A stretch of DNA of 37,760 nt. Source: Bacteroidaceae bacterium (GTDB taxonomy: Bacteria > Bacteroidota > Bacteroidia > Bacteroidales > Bacteroidaceae). How positions within the stretch are numbered: position 1 is the stretch's first letter; every line of letters begins with the position of its first letter. The notes beneath the pieces are model-generated. The model had not been told where the DNA came from, made no database searches, and saw only the letters and a list, made by a program, of their open reading frames with translations. Made by a program: the position numbers and the translations under genes. The stretch is taken from contig JAFZDY010000033.1 of assembly GCA_017560945.1 (NCBI GenBank), forward strand, positions 1-37,760, written 5' to 3'. Positions 1 to 8,386 of this stretch are shown piece by piece.

Positions 1-1
1 A

Positions 2-577
<576 letters not shown>

Positions 578-605
578 TTTTTTAGCTATTCTTTATAAGA
601 GTTTT

Positions 606-637
606 GGGCTACGGATAATCTCCGTGGCCCTTTTTTT
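606..637 (+). terminator. Intrinsic terminator after gap
   Basis: A 10-bp stem (GGGCTACGGA with TCCGTGGCCC, one G-U pair) and a 5-nt loop are followed by seven T. It lies 29 bp after the gap stop codon. Confidence 0.9.
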
Positions 638-648
638 CGTTTATTTCT

Positions 649-679
649 TTTGAGTTTATCCTTTTTTGTATTACTTTTG
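649..679 (+). promoter_or_regulatory. Bacteroidetes-type promoter for miaA
   Basis: TTTG at 649-652 and TACTTTTG at 672-679 are separated by 19 bp. This matches the Bacteroidetes primary-sigma consensus TTTG-N19-TAnnTTTG. The start codon at 703 lies 23 bp downstream. Confidence 0.75.
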
Positions 680-702
680 TTTCCTGAAAAGGTATTGCTT
701 GC

Positions 703-1620
703 ATGAATAAGTATAATCTCATCACTATTTTAGGCCCTACTGCCTCAGGAAAGACTCCGTTGGCGGCAACATTGGCGGCTCGCATGGATACTGAAATCAT
801 CAGTGCCGATAGTCGTCAAGTGTACAAGCGTATGGATTTGGGTACAGGTAAAGACTTGGTGGATTATCATGTCGGGGGTGTGGATATTCCATATCATTTG
901 ATTGACATTTGCGAACCTGGGTACAAGTACAATGTGTTCGAGTATCAGCGCGATTTCTTGCAAGCATACGAACAAGTGACGGCCAAGGGGAAGACTCCCA
1001 TCTTGTGTGGAGGAACGGGCATGTATCTCGAGAGTGTGCTCAGGGGATACAGGTTGATACCAGTGCCCGAGAATAAGGTGTTGCGCAGTTCCTTGGAAGA
1101 CAAGTCGTTGGAGAAACTCACCGAGATGCTTAGTCAATATAAGACATTGCACAACACTACCGATGTGGACACTGTCAAGCGAGCCATTCGTGCCATTGAG
1201 ATTGAGGAGTATTACCTGCATGTGGATGTGGCCGAGAGGGAGTTTCCCTCGCTCACGAGTCTTGTCATAGGAGTGGATATTGACCGCGAACTTCGTAGGC
1301 AAAAGATTAGCAAACGCCTTCGCCAACGCCTCGATGAAGGTATGGTGGACGAGGTTCGCCAGTTGCTCGATAGCGGCATTCCTGCCGAAGACCTCATCTA
1401 CTACGGATTGGAGTACAAGTATTTGACTCAATACGTCATTGGAGAGATGGAGTACGATGAGATGGTGCGTCAGTTGGAAATCGCCATCCATCAGTTTGCC
1501 AAGCGTCAGATGACTTGGTTCAGGGGAATGGAGCGTCGTGGCATTCACATACATTGGCTTGATGCCACTCGCACTATGGAGGAAAAGGTGGAAGAGATAA
1601 TGAGAATATATAATTCATAA
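703..1620 (+). CDS. miaA: tRNA dimethylallyltransferase (MiaA family)
   Basis: Transfers a dimethylallyl group to N6 of A37 in tRNAs that read UNN codons. The P-loop GPTASGKT is at residues 11-18. It is followed by the SADSRQVYKRMDLGTGK segment, then PYHLIDI and ILCGGTGMYL, and near the C-terminus HQFAKRQMTWFRG, the family's substrate-binding helix. The length of 305 aa is normal to slightly short. The usual IHPND-RRVIRALE segment is changed to DVDTVKRAIRAIEI. Bacteroidetes often carry two MiaA paralogues, and this divergent form could be the second one (inference). The gene has its own promoter, and a 23-bp gap separates it from the lipid kinase downstream, so the two are probably co-transcribed. 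Confidence 0.92.
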   Translation: MNKYNLITILGPTASGKTPLAATLAARMDTEIISADSRQVYKRMDLGTGKDLVDYHVGGVDIPYHLIDICEPGYKYNVFEYQRDFLQAYEQVTAKGKTPILCGGTGMYLESVLRGYRLIPVPENKVLRSSLEDKSLEKLTEMLSQYKTLHNTTDVDTVKRAIRAIEIEEYYLHVDVAEREFPSLTSLVIGVDIDRELRRQKISKRLRQRLDEGMVDEVRQLLDSGIPAEDLIYYGLEYKYLTQYVIGEMEYDEMVRQLEIAIHQFAKRQMTWFRGMERRGIHIHWLDATRTMEEKVEEIMRIYNS

Positions 1621-1643
1621 TATACAATGTATAATTCAAAGTC

Positions 1644-2576
1644 ATGGCTGTAGAACCGAATAGATGGGGAGTCATCTACAATCCCAAGGCAGGTACTCGT
1701 AAGGTGCAAAAGCGTTGGGATGAGATACGTGGCTACATTGAGTCTCGTGGGGTAGATTTCGATTATGTTCATTCCGAAGGGTATGGTTCGGTTGAACGAT
1801 TGGCTCGCACATTGGCCAACAATGGGTATCGCACCATTGTGGTAGTGGGTGGCGATGGTGCATTGAACGATGCACTCAACGGCATTCTTGCCTCCTCGGT
1901 TGAGAACAAGACCGACATTGCCTTGGGCATCATTCCCAATGGTATCGGTAACGATTTCGCACATTTTTGGGGTATCAAGTTCGATGATTACAAGCACGCG
2001 GTTGACACCATCATCCATCGTCGTACACGCTTGGTGGACGTTGGCTATTGTCGCTATCAGGCAGAGGAGAAGCACGAGTGTCGCTATTTCCTGAATGCCG
2101 TGAACATTGGTTTGGGAGCACGTGTGGTGAACATTACCAATGGCACTCGTCGTTTTTGGGGAGCCAAGGCCGTGGCTTTCATAGCCTCTATGTTTTTGGT
2201 ATTGTTCGAGCGAAAGGACTTTCGTACTCACTTGAAAATCAATGGCGAACACATACGTGGAAACTTTATGACTTTGTGCGTCGGTAGTGCACGAGGATAT
2301 GGACTTACCCCCAATGCCGTACCCTACAACGGTTGGTTGGATGTATCGGTTGTCTCTCAGCCCGCCTTTTGGCAAGGTTTCATGGGGTTGTGGATGTTGT
2401 TGCAGGGCCGCATACTCAATCACAAGATGGTGAAACCCTATCGCACTCGCAAGGTGAAGGTACTTCGAGCACAAAATGCGATGGTCAGCCTCGATGGACG
2501 CAAGATTCTCCCCCAGGGATTCCCTTTGGAAATAGGCATTTTGCATGAAAATATCAAGATGATAATACCGAGGTAA
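1644..2576 (+). CDS. Diacylglycerol kinase family lipid kinase
   Basis: Belongs to the DgkB/YegS/sphingosine-kinase fold. The N-terminal NPKAG motif is at residues 13-17, the nucleotide-binding GGDGALND at 69-76 and GIIPNGIGNDFA at 95-106; the last is usually GTGNDFA, and here the Thr is Ile. The C-terminal half is a beta-sandwich-like region ending DGRKILPQGFPLEI. Length 310 aa is typical. It probably phosphorylates a lipid such as diacylglycerol or a sphingolipid-type base at the inner membrane, but the substrate cannot be read from sequence; bacterial sphingosine-kinase-like activity is possible because many Bacteroidales make sphingolipids. It follows miaA by 23 bp. Confidence 0.88.
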   Translation: MAVEPNRWGVIYNPKAGTRKVQKRWDEIRGYIESRGVDFDYVHSEGYGSVERLARTLANNGYRTIVVVGGDGALNDALNGILASSVENKTDIALGIIPNGIGNDFAHFWGIKFDDYKHAVDTIIHRRTRLVDVGYCRYQAEEKHECRYFLNAVNIGLGARVVNITNGTRRFWGAKAVAFIASMFLVLFERKDFRTHLKINGEHIRGNFMTLCVGSARGYGLTPNAVPYNGWLDVSVVSQPAFWQGFMGLWMLLQGRILNHKMVKPYRTRKVKVLRAQNAMVSLDGRKILPQGFPLEIGILHENIKMIIPR

Positions 2577-2694
2577 TACCGAGTGAGAAGAAACTCGCAC
2601 GTGCACACATTATACACACCACATCCGTACTCGATTTTTTTCTCAGGTTAGGAAAAACTTTTTTTCAGACGAACAAAAAAATATATAGAAACAA

Positions 2695-3495
2695 ATGGAT
2701 ATAAAGAGTTTGACATCTACTGACAATTTCTTCTTGTTGGCTGGCCCTTGTGTGATTGAGGGCGAGGAGATGGCCATGCGTATAGCCGAACGTGTGGTTG
2801 GCATTACCAATCGTTTAGGAATCCCCTACGTGTTCAAGGGTTCATATCGCAAGGCCAACCGCTCGCGCTTGGATTCCTTCACAGGCATAGGCGACGAGAA
2901 GGCTTTGCAAGTGTTGGCCAAGGTGCGCGACACTTTCGGAGTACCTGTTGTGACTGACATTCACACTGCCGACGAGGCTGCTATGGCGGCTCAGTACGTG
3001 GATGTGTTGCAAATTCCTGCTTTCCTTTGCCGACAGACCGACCTGTTGGTAGCGGCTGCTAGCACGGGCAAGGTAGTAAATATCAAGAAAGGGCAATTCC
3101 TTTCGGCAGGAGCTATGCGTTTTGCGGCCGAGAAGGTGGTCGAGGCAGGCAACCCCAACGTCATGTTGACCGAGCGTGGTACCACCTTTGGCTATCAGGA
3201 TCTTGTAGTTGATTATCGCGGTATCCCCGAGATGCAGACCTTTGGTTACCCCGTGGTGTTGGATGTCACTCACTCGTTGCAACAACCTAATCAGACATCA
3301 GGTGTCACAGGCGGAATGCCTCAGTTGATAGAGACCGTAGCCAAGGCTGGTATTGCAGTAGGAGCCGATGGTATCTTCATCGAGACACACGAGAACCCCT
3401 CAGTAGCCAAAAGTGATGGAGCCAACATGCTTCGTCTCGACCTGTTGGACGGCTTGCTCGAGAAACTTGTTCGCATCCGTCAGGCAGTCAAGTGA
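2695..3495 (+). CDS. kdsA: 3-deoxy-8-phosphooctulonate synthase (KDO-8-P synthase)
   Basis: Condenses phosphoenolpyruvate with arabinose 5-phosphate to form KDO 8-phosphate, the precursor of the inner-core sugar of lipopolysaccharide. The 266-aa protein begins with the FFLLAGPCVIEGEEMA strand and has the KGSYRKANRS substrate loop. It also has DIHTADEA, LQIPAFLCRQTDLL, NIKKGQFLSAGAM, VMLTERGTTFGYQDLVVDYR and DVTHSLQQPN, all diagnostic of KdsA. The internal residue in DIHTADEA and the Cys in FLCRQ are candidate metal ligands, but the metal class is not decided here. No clear TAnnTTTG promoter was found in the 118-bp gap upstream. A very strong hairpin follows. Confidence 0.96.
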   Translation: MDIKSLTSTDNFFLLAGPCVIEGEEMAMRIAERVVGITNRLGIPYVFKGSYRKANRSRLDSFTGIGDEKALQVLAKVRDTFGVPVVTDIHTADEAAMAAQYVDVLQIPAFLCRQTDLLVAAASTGKVVNIKKGQFLSAGAMRFAAEKVVEAGNPNVMLTERGTTFGYQDLVVDYRGIPEMQTFGYPVVLDVTHSLQQPNQTSGVTGGMPQLIETVAKAGIAVGADGIFIETHENPSVAKSDGANMLRLDLLDGLLEKLVRIRQAVK

Positions 3496-3536
3496 TTCTT
3501 TCCCACACTTGTATTGGTGAATAGAGTATAAAAAGA

Positions 3537-3586
3537 AGATAGAGAGTGAAGAATGTCAAATTCTTCACTCTCTATCTGTTTTGTTT
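3537..3586 (+). terminator. Strong hairpin terminator after kdsA, possibly bidirectional
   Basis: Perfect 18-bp arms (3537-3554 and 3560-3577) enclose a 5-nt loop and are followed by GTTTTGTTT. On the minus strand the hairpin is followed by a CTTTTTATA tract, so it may also stop transcription coming from the Crp-type gene. Confidence 0.85.
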
Positions 3587-3683
3587 ACACCAGCATCAAG
3601 ATGGTATTATTCTTTAGAATCCTTCAGAGTTGAATTTCTCCCCTTTGTTATGAGCTCGTTGACAAGATCGGTAGCTTTTATGA

Positions 3684-3698
3684 TGTGATCATATCACA
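3684..3698. promoter_or_regulatory. TGTGAT-N3-ATCACA palindrome downstream of the Crp-type gene
   Basis: Two 6-bp arms form a perfect inverted repeat around CAT. The half-site TGTGA is the classic Crp half-site, but the spacing is shorter than the N6 of the E. coli consensus. It lies 22 bp beyond the regulator's stop codon rather than in a promoter, so function is uncertain. Confidence 0.25.
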
Positions 3699-3720
3699 CT
3701 TTTACGAATGGGGGAGGATT

Positions 3721-4422
3721 TTATCCAATCTTGCTTATTTTCTTCAATCGTTCTTCGTCGATAAGTTTTATCTTTCTACCGTCTATGGTAATCAGTTTCT
3801 CGTTGGCAAAGATTGAAAGGGTGCGTATTGCATTCGACGTGGTCATGTTCGACAAGTTGGCCAAGTCTTCGCGGCTCAGATAAATGCTGAGGGTTGAGCC
3901 ATCCTCTTCTACACCGTAATTTTCTTTCAGGAAGAGTAGAGCTTCGGCCAATCGTCCGCGTATATGTTTTTGAGTAAGGCTCACAGTGCGTTCGTCCGCA
4001 ATACCCAAGTCTATGGACAACTGGCGGATAAAGAATTGAGCCAACTGATTATTTTCACTTATCAGCCTGGTGATGGTGTCCATGGGGAACATACAGATAA
4101 CGGAAGGCTCAAAAGCCGCCGCTGCCGTCACATACTCTTCGTTGGCAAAGTATGCGCGGTAAGCAAAGTACTCCACGGGCTTTATCATACGCATGATCTG
4201 TGTACGTCCACCCACTCCGTCCTTGTAAATTTTTACCTTTCCACTGAGCAGACACATAATGTGCGTAGGCTTGTCTCCTTCGCAATAGATGATTTCGTTT
4301 TTCTTGAATCGTTGTATGGTGAATTCTGTAGCAAGTATCGAACGCTGTTCAGTGGTCAAGGGTTGCCAAAGTTCGGCAATACTTGAACTGATTTCATTTA
4401 ACACCATTTCTCTTCTTAGCAT
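3721..4422 (-). CDS. Crp/Fnr family transcriptional regulator
   Basis: 233-aa regulator with an N-terminal cyclic-nucleotide-binding-like beta-barrel (about residues 20-130; LSGKVKIYKDGVGGRTQIMRM). A long dimer helix follows, then a C-terminal winged helix-turn-helix (about 165-225; LSREDLANLSNMTTSNAIRTLSIF). It has no N-terminal Cys cluster, so it is not an oxygen-sensing FNR with an iron-sulfur cluster. Residues for cAMP binding are not convincingly conserved, so the ligand is unknown. Two starts are possible: ATG at 4422, or ATG at 4407 (MVLNEISSS). The promoter-like box upstream suits either. It is convergent with kdsA. Targets cannot be deduced. Confidence 0.88.
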   Translation of the reverse strand: MLRREMVLNEISSSIAELWQPLTTEQRSILATEFTIQRFKKNEIIYCEGDKPTHIMCLLSGKVKIYKDGVGGRTQIMRMIKPVEYFAYRAYFANEEYVTAAAAFEPSVICMFPMDTITRLISENNQLAQFFIRQLSIDLGIADERTVSLTQKHIRGRLAEALLFLKENYGVEEDGSTLSIYLSREDLANLSNMTTSNAIRTLSIFANEKLITIDGRKIKLIDEERLKKISKIG

Positions 4423-4452
4423 GAGTATGTCCTATAATTATGTTTTAGAGCA

Positions 4453-4486
4453 CAAAAGTAGTAAGAATTAGTCACATTTTTCCAAG
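4453..4486 (-). promoter_or_regulatory. Promoter of the Crp-type regulator gene
   Basis: On the minus strand TACTTTTG (4453-4460) matches the TAnnTTTG box. A weak CTTG upstream box lies at 4483-4486, 22 bp away, slightly longer than the usual 19-21. Confidence 0.5.
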
Positions 4487-4659
4487 TTTAGTACGAAAAA
4501 ATCTACTTTTTGTCCAAAAAAGTGGTAAAAAACCTCTTTTCTGGTTGAAAAGGGGGAAAAAGAGATGCATTTTTCTTCTTCATCTACGTTCTTACTTGCA
4601 TTCACCTTGATGGGTGATTGCAGGATTGTACATCGGGGTTTTCTCCATCTGCATCTGAT

Positions 4660-6216
4660 TCAATACGAAAGGTTTTCTTCCCTGTGGAAGGAGAGTATCA
4701 GCTGTGTATGTGTCTCCTCTCCTTGACTGATGTATTGAGTCGAAAGCATGAAGTGCTTGAAGAAGTCGGGGTACCTTGCACTGAAGGTTGTCATCATGGG
4801 AAACTCGTCACTCCACGTGGAGGTGAACTTGTCTCCCTCCTTTATCAAGTAGTTCATATTGGCTACCAGTGTATAGTCTGCCTCTTCGGCCAAGTCGGCC
4901 AAACATTGCTTGAAGATGTGTAGGTTGGTTTTTCCTGTCACCTGTATAGTGTTCGTATGTTTTTCCACGATGTAACTCTTCAGCGTCTCGCGGTTGGTGG
5001 ACATCAGTAAGTGGCTGTTGCTCACACTTATCCACCACTCTGCAGGAAGGCCAAGTGAGGTGCAGGGTTGTATCAGAAGGCTGGCTAAGGTGGTGTCCAC
5101 TTCGCATTGCCAAATGGGTGTAGCTTGATTATTTCTCCATACTGAGGGACGTTGTACGGCTCTCAATGGGTGGCGCAAGGCTTGCCTTAGCGCAGTGTGC
5201 TTGTTTTCCTCCAAAGGTAATATCAGCAGTCCTGCCAATGTCGTGTCGGTGGGTGAAAAGAGTACAGATGTCACCTCTCTTACCTCCAATTCTCCCAATA
5301 TCTGCGACAGGTTTGGCTTGGTGGAACTCTCCATGGGTGTGGAATGTAGGGTGTGGGGCAATGCAGATTGTGTCATTACCTTTACCGATAGAGGCAACAG
5401 GTTTCCATCTGTGCGTTCGACGGGTATGTGGTGCTCCATCTTTTCGTTATTTGACGCACGGTGTGGTGGCTGATTGCTTGTCAAGTATATGGCATCTGCG
5501 CTCATTCTTATCTCGAAATGTCTCCACGCCTCCTCTTCCAAGTAGTAGAGGGAGAGTTGTTCGTTATGCTTTGTTTGCTTGCGCAAGGTGTCAAGCGTTG
5601 CCCATTTTTCTGCAGATTTACCCTCGAGTAGGGCGTCTATTACCTGCTCAATTAACTTTTCCTGTAGGCTAATGGCAAAGAAACCCTGCTTGAAGTAACA
5701 CGCCACAAACTCTCTTCCTAATGTGTATATGGTGATGGTTTCACCCCTGTACATCAATTTCTTAGGGGCGTGTGTGGCTCCCTTGTCTTGTAGCAGTTGT
5801 TGGGTGATGAGGCTCATGTCTCCATCGCCCATTCGTCCGTATATCACCTGGTCGTGTGTACTACCAGGTTGGTGAAAACTTACCAATAGTTGGCTGTTCA
5901 TCTCCGTGCTCAACCCATGTGCCTGTTTGCTTGCCAATGCCTCAATGTGTTGGATAAATTCGTTTAGCAAGTAAGACACGTTGGGCAATCCCTGTTCTTG
6001 CACATAGTATGCACCATGAATGGTCTTGCACAAGGCATTCACGTCCTTGGTCTCCAGTATAGCCCTACAATCGGTAGGAATCAAGGAATAGAGGTCGATG
6101 TCAGCCTTCTCCTCCTGTATGCTCAGGCGGCTATATCCCCACCCACACAAAGCGGCCAGTACACCTATGATGCACAAGGGGATTGCTATGACTATCGATT
6201 TTCTTCTTTTTTCCAT
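4660..6216 (-). CDS. Hypothetical membrane-anchored envelope protein
   Basis: No family recognised with confidence. The 518-aa product has a short basic start (MEKRRKS) and one hydrophobic segment at about residues 8-27 (IVIAIPLCIIGVLAALCGWG). It is therefore probably anchored in the inner membrane with a large periplasmic domain. The body contains repeated mixed alpha/beta elements and no Cys or catalytic motif that stands out. The layout loosely recalls DUF3352-like bacterial proteins, but that is only a guess. The gene has its own well-formed promoter and no close co-directional partner. Conservation of the open frame and the promoter support a real gene. Confidence 0.8.
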   Translation of the reverse strand: MEKRRKSIVIAIPLCIIGVLAALCGWGYSRLSIQEEKADIDLYSLIPTDCRAILETKDVNALCKTIHGAYYVQEQGLPNVSYLLNEFIQHIEALASKQAHGLSTEMNSQLLVSFHQPGSTHDQVIYGRMGDGDMSLITQQLLQDKGATHAPKKLMYRGETITIYTLGREFVACYFKQGFFAISLQEKLIEQVIDALLEGKSAEKWATLDTLRKQTKHNEQLSLYYLEEEAWRHFEIRMSADAIYLTSNQPPHRASNNEKMEHHIPVERTDGNLLPLSVKVMTQSALPHTLHSTPMESSTKPNLSQILGELEVREVTSVLFSPTDTTLAGLLILPLEENKHTALRQALRHPLRAVQRPSVWRNNQATPIWQCEVDTTLASLLIQPCTSLGLPAEWWISVSNSHLLMSTNRETLKSYIVEKHTNTIQVTGKTNLHIFKQCLADLAEEADYTLVANMNYLIKEGDKFTSTWSDEFPMMTTFSARYPDFFKHFMLSTQYISQGEETHTQLILSFHREENLSY

Positions 6217-6252
6217 ATACTTGAATGCAAGGCTCTTTCACCTATTTCGTGG

Positions 6253-6284
6253 CAAAGATATAAAGAATATCTTTTATATACAAA
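6253..6284 (-). promoter_or_regulatory. Promoter of the envelope-protein gene
   Basis: Minus-strand TATCTTTG (6253-6260) and TTTG (6281-6284) are separated by 20 bp, a full Bacteroidetes consensus. The start codon at 6216 is 36 bp downstream. Confidence 0.75.
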
Positions 6285-6371
6285 AAAACTTAAGGGAGGT
6301 TCTATAAGAACTGATGTGATAAGGTCGTAGGATGGGGCAGAGGTGAGGGGTACTCACACAGTATAAGTAAA

Positions 6372-6402
6372 GAGGACCACTCCTGTCACAGGAGCAGTCC
6401 TC
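6372..6402 (-). terminator. Terminator after the OmpP1-family gene
   Basis: A 14-bp stem with two G-U pairs (GAGGACTGCTCCTG with CAGGAGTGGTCCTC) and a 3-nt loop is followed on the minus strand by TTTACTTATAC. It lies 75 bp past the stop codon. No good T-run is present in the plus direction. Confidence 0.7.
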
Positions 6403-6477
6403 TTCGGATTTTGAGTTTTAGTATAGTTAAAATGCGTGCAAAAAAATGCCAAATGTTTTCTTCTTTCGGTCTTCGCT

Positions 6478-7923
6478 TTAGAACTGGAAGTCGAGTGACA
6501 AACCTACAGCGTCGCTCTTGCGAGTGTAGATGTCTGATCCAGTAGCAGAGATTACCTCGTGCTTGTCATAGAAAGAGTGAGTGTAACCGAAGTTCAACTT
6601 CAAAGTCTCGCTGAACTTGTATGCACCACCGATAGCAAGACCGTATGAACTTGTGTTGAAGTTGGTGTCGCTCATGTCTGAGTCAGCAAATCCGTACTGA
6701 GTACGTTGCAAACCGAAACTGGCTACCCAGTGCTCGTTCAAGTCACCTTCTACACCGATGATGGCTTCCCAAGTGTTATCACCCTCCTTGATGGGAGAAC
6801 CTTGAGCCTTCTTGTCCCAATAGTAGTGGAAACCAGCACCGAAACGCAAAGCCTCGATGGGACTGTACTGAGCACCTACAGTCATCAATGCAGGGATGTC
6901 AGAGCGCACCTTGGCACCATTGGCATAAGCGGGCATCATCATATCCACATTCTGAGAGTTTGCAGATTCGTTCTCCAACTCCAACTTAGTGCGGAATTCG
7001 TACTTGGCAGCCAAGTTCCACTTGCCCAGGTTCACGTCAACACCTACGATGGGAGTGATACCGAAACCACTCTGTGAGCAGTCGAGATTAAAGTCTTCCT
7101 GCATTAAGAAAGCGTATGTACCAGCTGTTTCAGCAGCTGCAGCTAATTGCTGAGCCATAGCTTGATATTGAGCCGCTTCAGTAGCCATACCTGCAAGTGC
7201 ATATTGAGTAGCAGCGTCAGCGGCTTGCAAAGCACCAGCTGCAGCTTGTTGTGATACAGCACCCAAGTATGTAGCACCCTTCACGCCATTAGCAGTGATG
7301 TTGGCAATGGCACCAGTGTAAGCACTGTTGGCCAATACACCACGTACACCACCGAATACTGATACATTGTCGGTTACCTTATAAGTACCACCCACCTGCA
7401 AAGCATAGAGGTATTGTTCACCAGTCAAGTTCTGAGTCAATCCGTATGAAGTAGCATTAGCGGTAGCCAAGTTGCCACCTACCAATTTTTCGAACATAGG
7501 AAGACCGTCGGCGAAGTCGCACTTACCACCACCACCACCGATGGCAAACTGAGCAGATACTGACCACTTGTCGTTGAAGATATATGCGGCTTGGAATGAA
7601 GGAATCACGGGAGCCTTAGCCTTACCCAAGAACTCCTTGCGAGTTTCGCCGGGGTTAGCAGTGTTCAGTGCAAAGAAATTGTGTTGAGACATCATTTCGC
7701 GTTGCTGAACAGCAGCCTGCCAGCTGAGCGAGAAGTGAAAGCCCTCGGGCAAGAAGGCTACACCTGCGGGGTTACTATATACACCATCGATGGCGATTAC
7801 GGCATCGCGGGCGGGGTTACGCAAGAATGTTGCATTTTGATTCGTATTTGTCAGGATACCACCTGCAAAAGTTGAAGTTGAAACGATAAGTGCAGCTGCA
7901 CCAATTAACAGTTTTTTATTCAT
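6478..7923 (-). CDS. OmpP1/FadL family outer membrane protein
   Basis: Predicted outer-membrane beta-barrel for uptake of hydrophobic compounds such as long-chain fatty acids. The start at 7923 (MNKKLLIGAAALIVSTSTFA) gives a clean signal peptide cleaved after TFA; a longer frame upstream adds 20 residues that would bury it. After the signal comes the FadL-type N-terminal plug region (NPARDAVIAIDGVYSNPAG; family form is N-P-A). Alternating amphipathic strands continue to a terminal Phe (VGLSLDFQF), the usual barrel-assembly signal. About residues 205-260 are rich in Ala and Gln, which is unusual inside a barrel. The gene has its own promoter and terminator, and strong codon bias suggests high expression. 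Confidence 0.9.
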   Translation of the reverse strand: MNKKLLIGAAALIVSTSTFAGGILTNTNQNATFLRNPARDAVIAIDGVYSNPAGVAFLPEGFHFSLSWQAAVQQREMMSQHNFFALNTANPGETRKEFLGKAKAPVIPSFQAAYIFNDKWSVSAQFAIGGGGGKCDFADGLPMFEKLVGGNLATANATSYGLTQNLTGEQYLYALQVGGTYKVTDNVSVFGGVRGVLANSAYTGAIANITANGVKGATYLGAVSQQAAAGALQAADAATQYALAGMATEAAQYQAMAQQLAAAAETAGTYAFLMQEDFNLDCSQSGFGITPIVGVDVNLGKWNLAAKYEFRTKLELENESANSQNVDMMMPAYANGAKVRSDIPALMTVGAQYSPIEALRFGAGFHYYWDKKAQGSPIKEGDNTWEAIIGVEGDLNEHWVASFGLQRTQYGFADSDMSDTNFNTSSYGLAIGGAYKFSETLKLNFGYTHSFYDKHEVISATGSDIYTRKSDAVGLSLDFQF

Positions 7924-7953
7924 AACTATAAATATTTTGTTAAAAATCTGCGG

Positions 7954-7984
7954 CAAAGGTACAAAAAGAATGTTACCGAACAAA
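7954..7984 (-). promoter_or_regulatory. Promoter of the OmpP1-family gene
   Basis: Minus-strand TACCTTTG (7954-7961) and TTTG (7981-7984) are separated by 19 bp. They lie 30 bp upstream of the chosen ATG at 7923 and exclude the longer start at 7983, which would fall inside the -33 box. Confidence 0.8.
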
Positions 7985-8287
7985 CTTTTTGCACAAAAAA
8001 TACAATTTTGTGCAATTATTCTTTCGTTTCAGGTTGAACTAATGTACTTGTCAAATTACAGACTTTTGGTATTCACCCTTCTATAGTTTGAATGTCAAAC
8101 GCCAATATTTTGTACTTCAGATGTATGAGTTGTTGATGGTTGCATTTTTGTTCAATCCCTCGCAGGGGAGAAAAGGAAACGATGATAATATGGGGAGTGC
8201 TGATTTCAAATAAAATATGTTATAGAACATTGTTTTGGATGAAAAAACGAGGATTTTTCTAAAAAGTTAAAGTTTTCCCCCTTTTTA

Positions 8288-8319
8288 TTTGTCGCTTCGT
8301 GAAATAATGTGTAATTTTG
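8288..8319 (+). promoter_or_regulatory. Promoter of the debranching-enzyme operon
   Basis: TTTG (8288-8291) and TAATTTTG (8312-8319) with a 20-bp spacer match the Bacteroidetes consensus, giving a leader of about 60 nt before ATG 8387. The rest of the 460-bp gap 7924-8386 holds only this promoter and the divergent one of the OmpP1-family gene; nothing else was recognised. Confidence 0.7.
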
Positions 8320-8386
8320 AAAGCCGCTAATTATGTGGTGTAAAATCAGTGTGTAATTTTAAACAACCTTAAAAATATAACAAACT

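Noticed and set aside
1545-2606. Long minus-strand open frame (353 codons) opposite the lipid kinase
   Set aside because: Antisense shadow of a gene with intact conserved motifs; no homology visible in the translation. The same applies to long minus frames opposite miaA (745-1554), the debranching enzyme (8792-9751) and the helicase (29868-30944).
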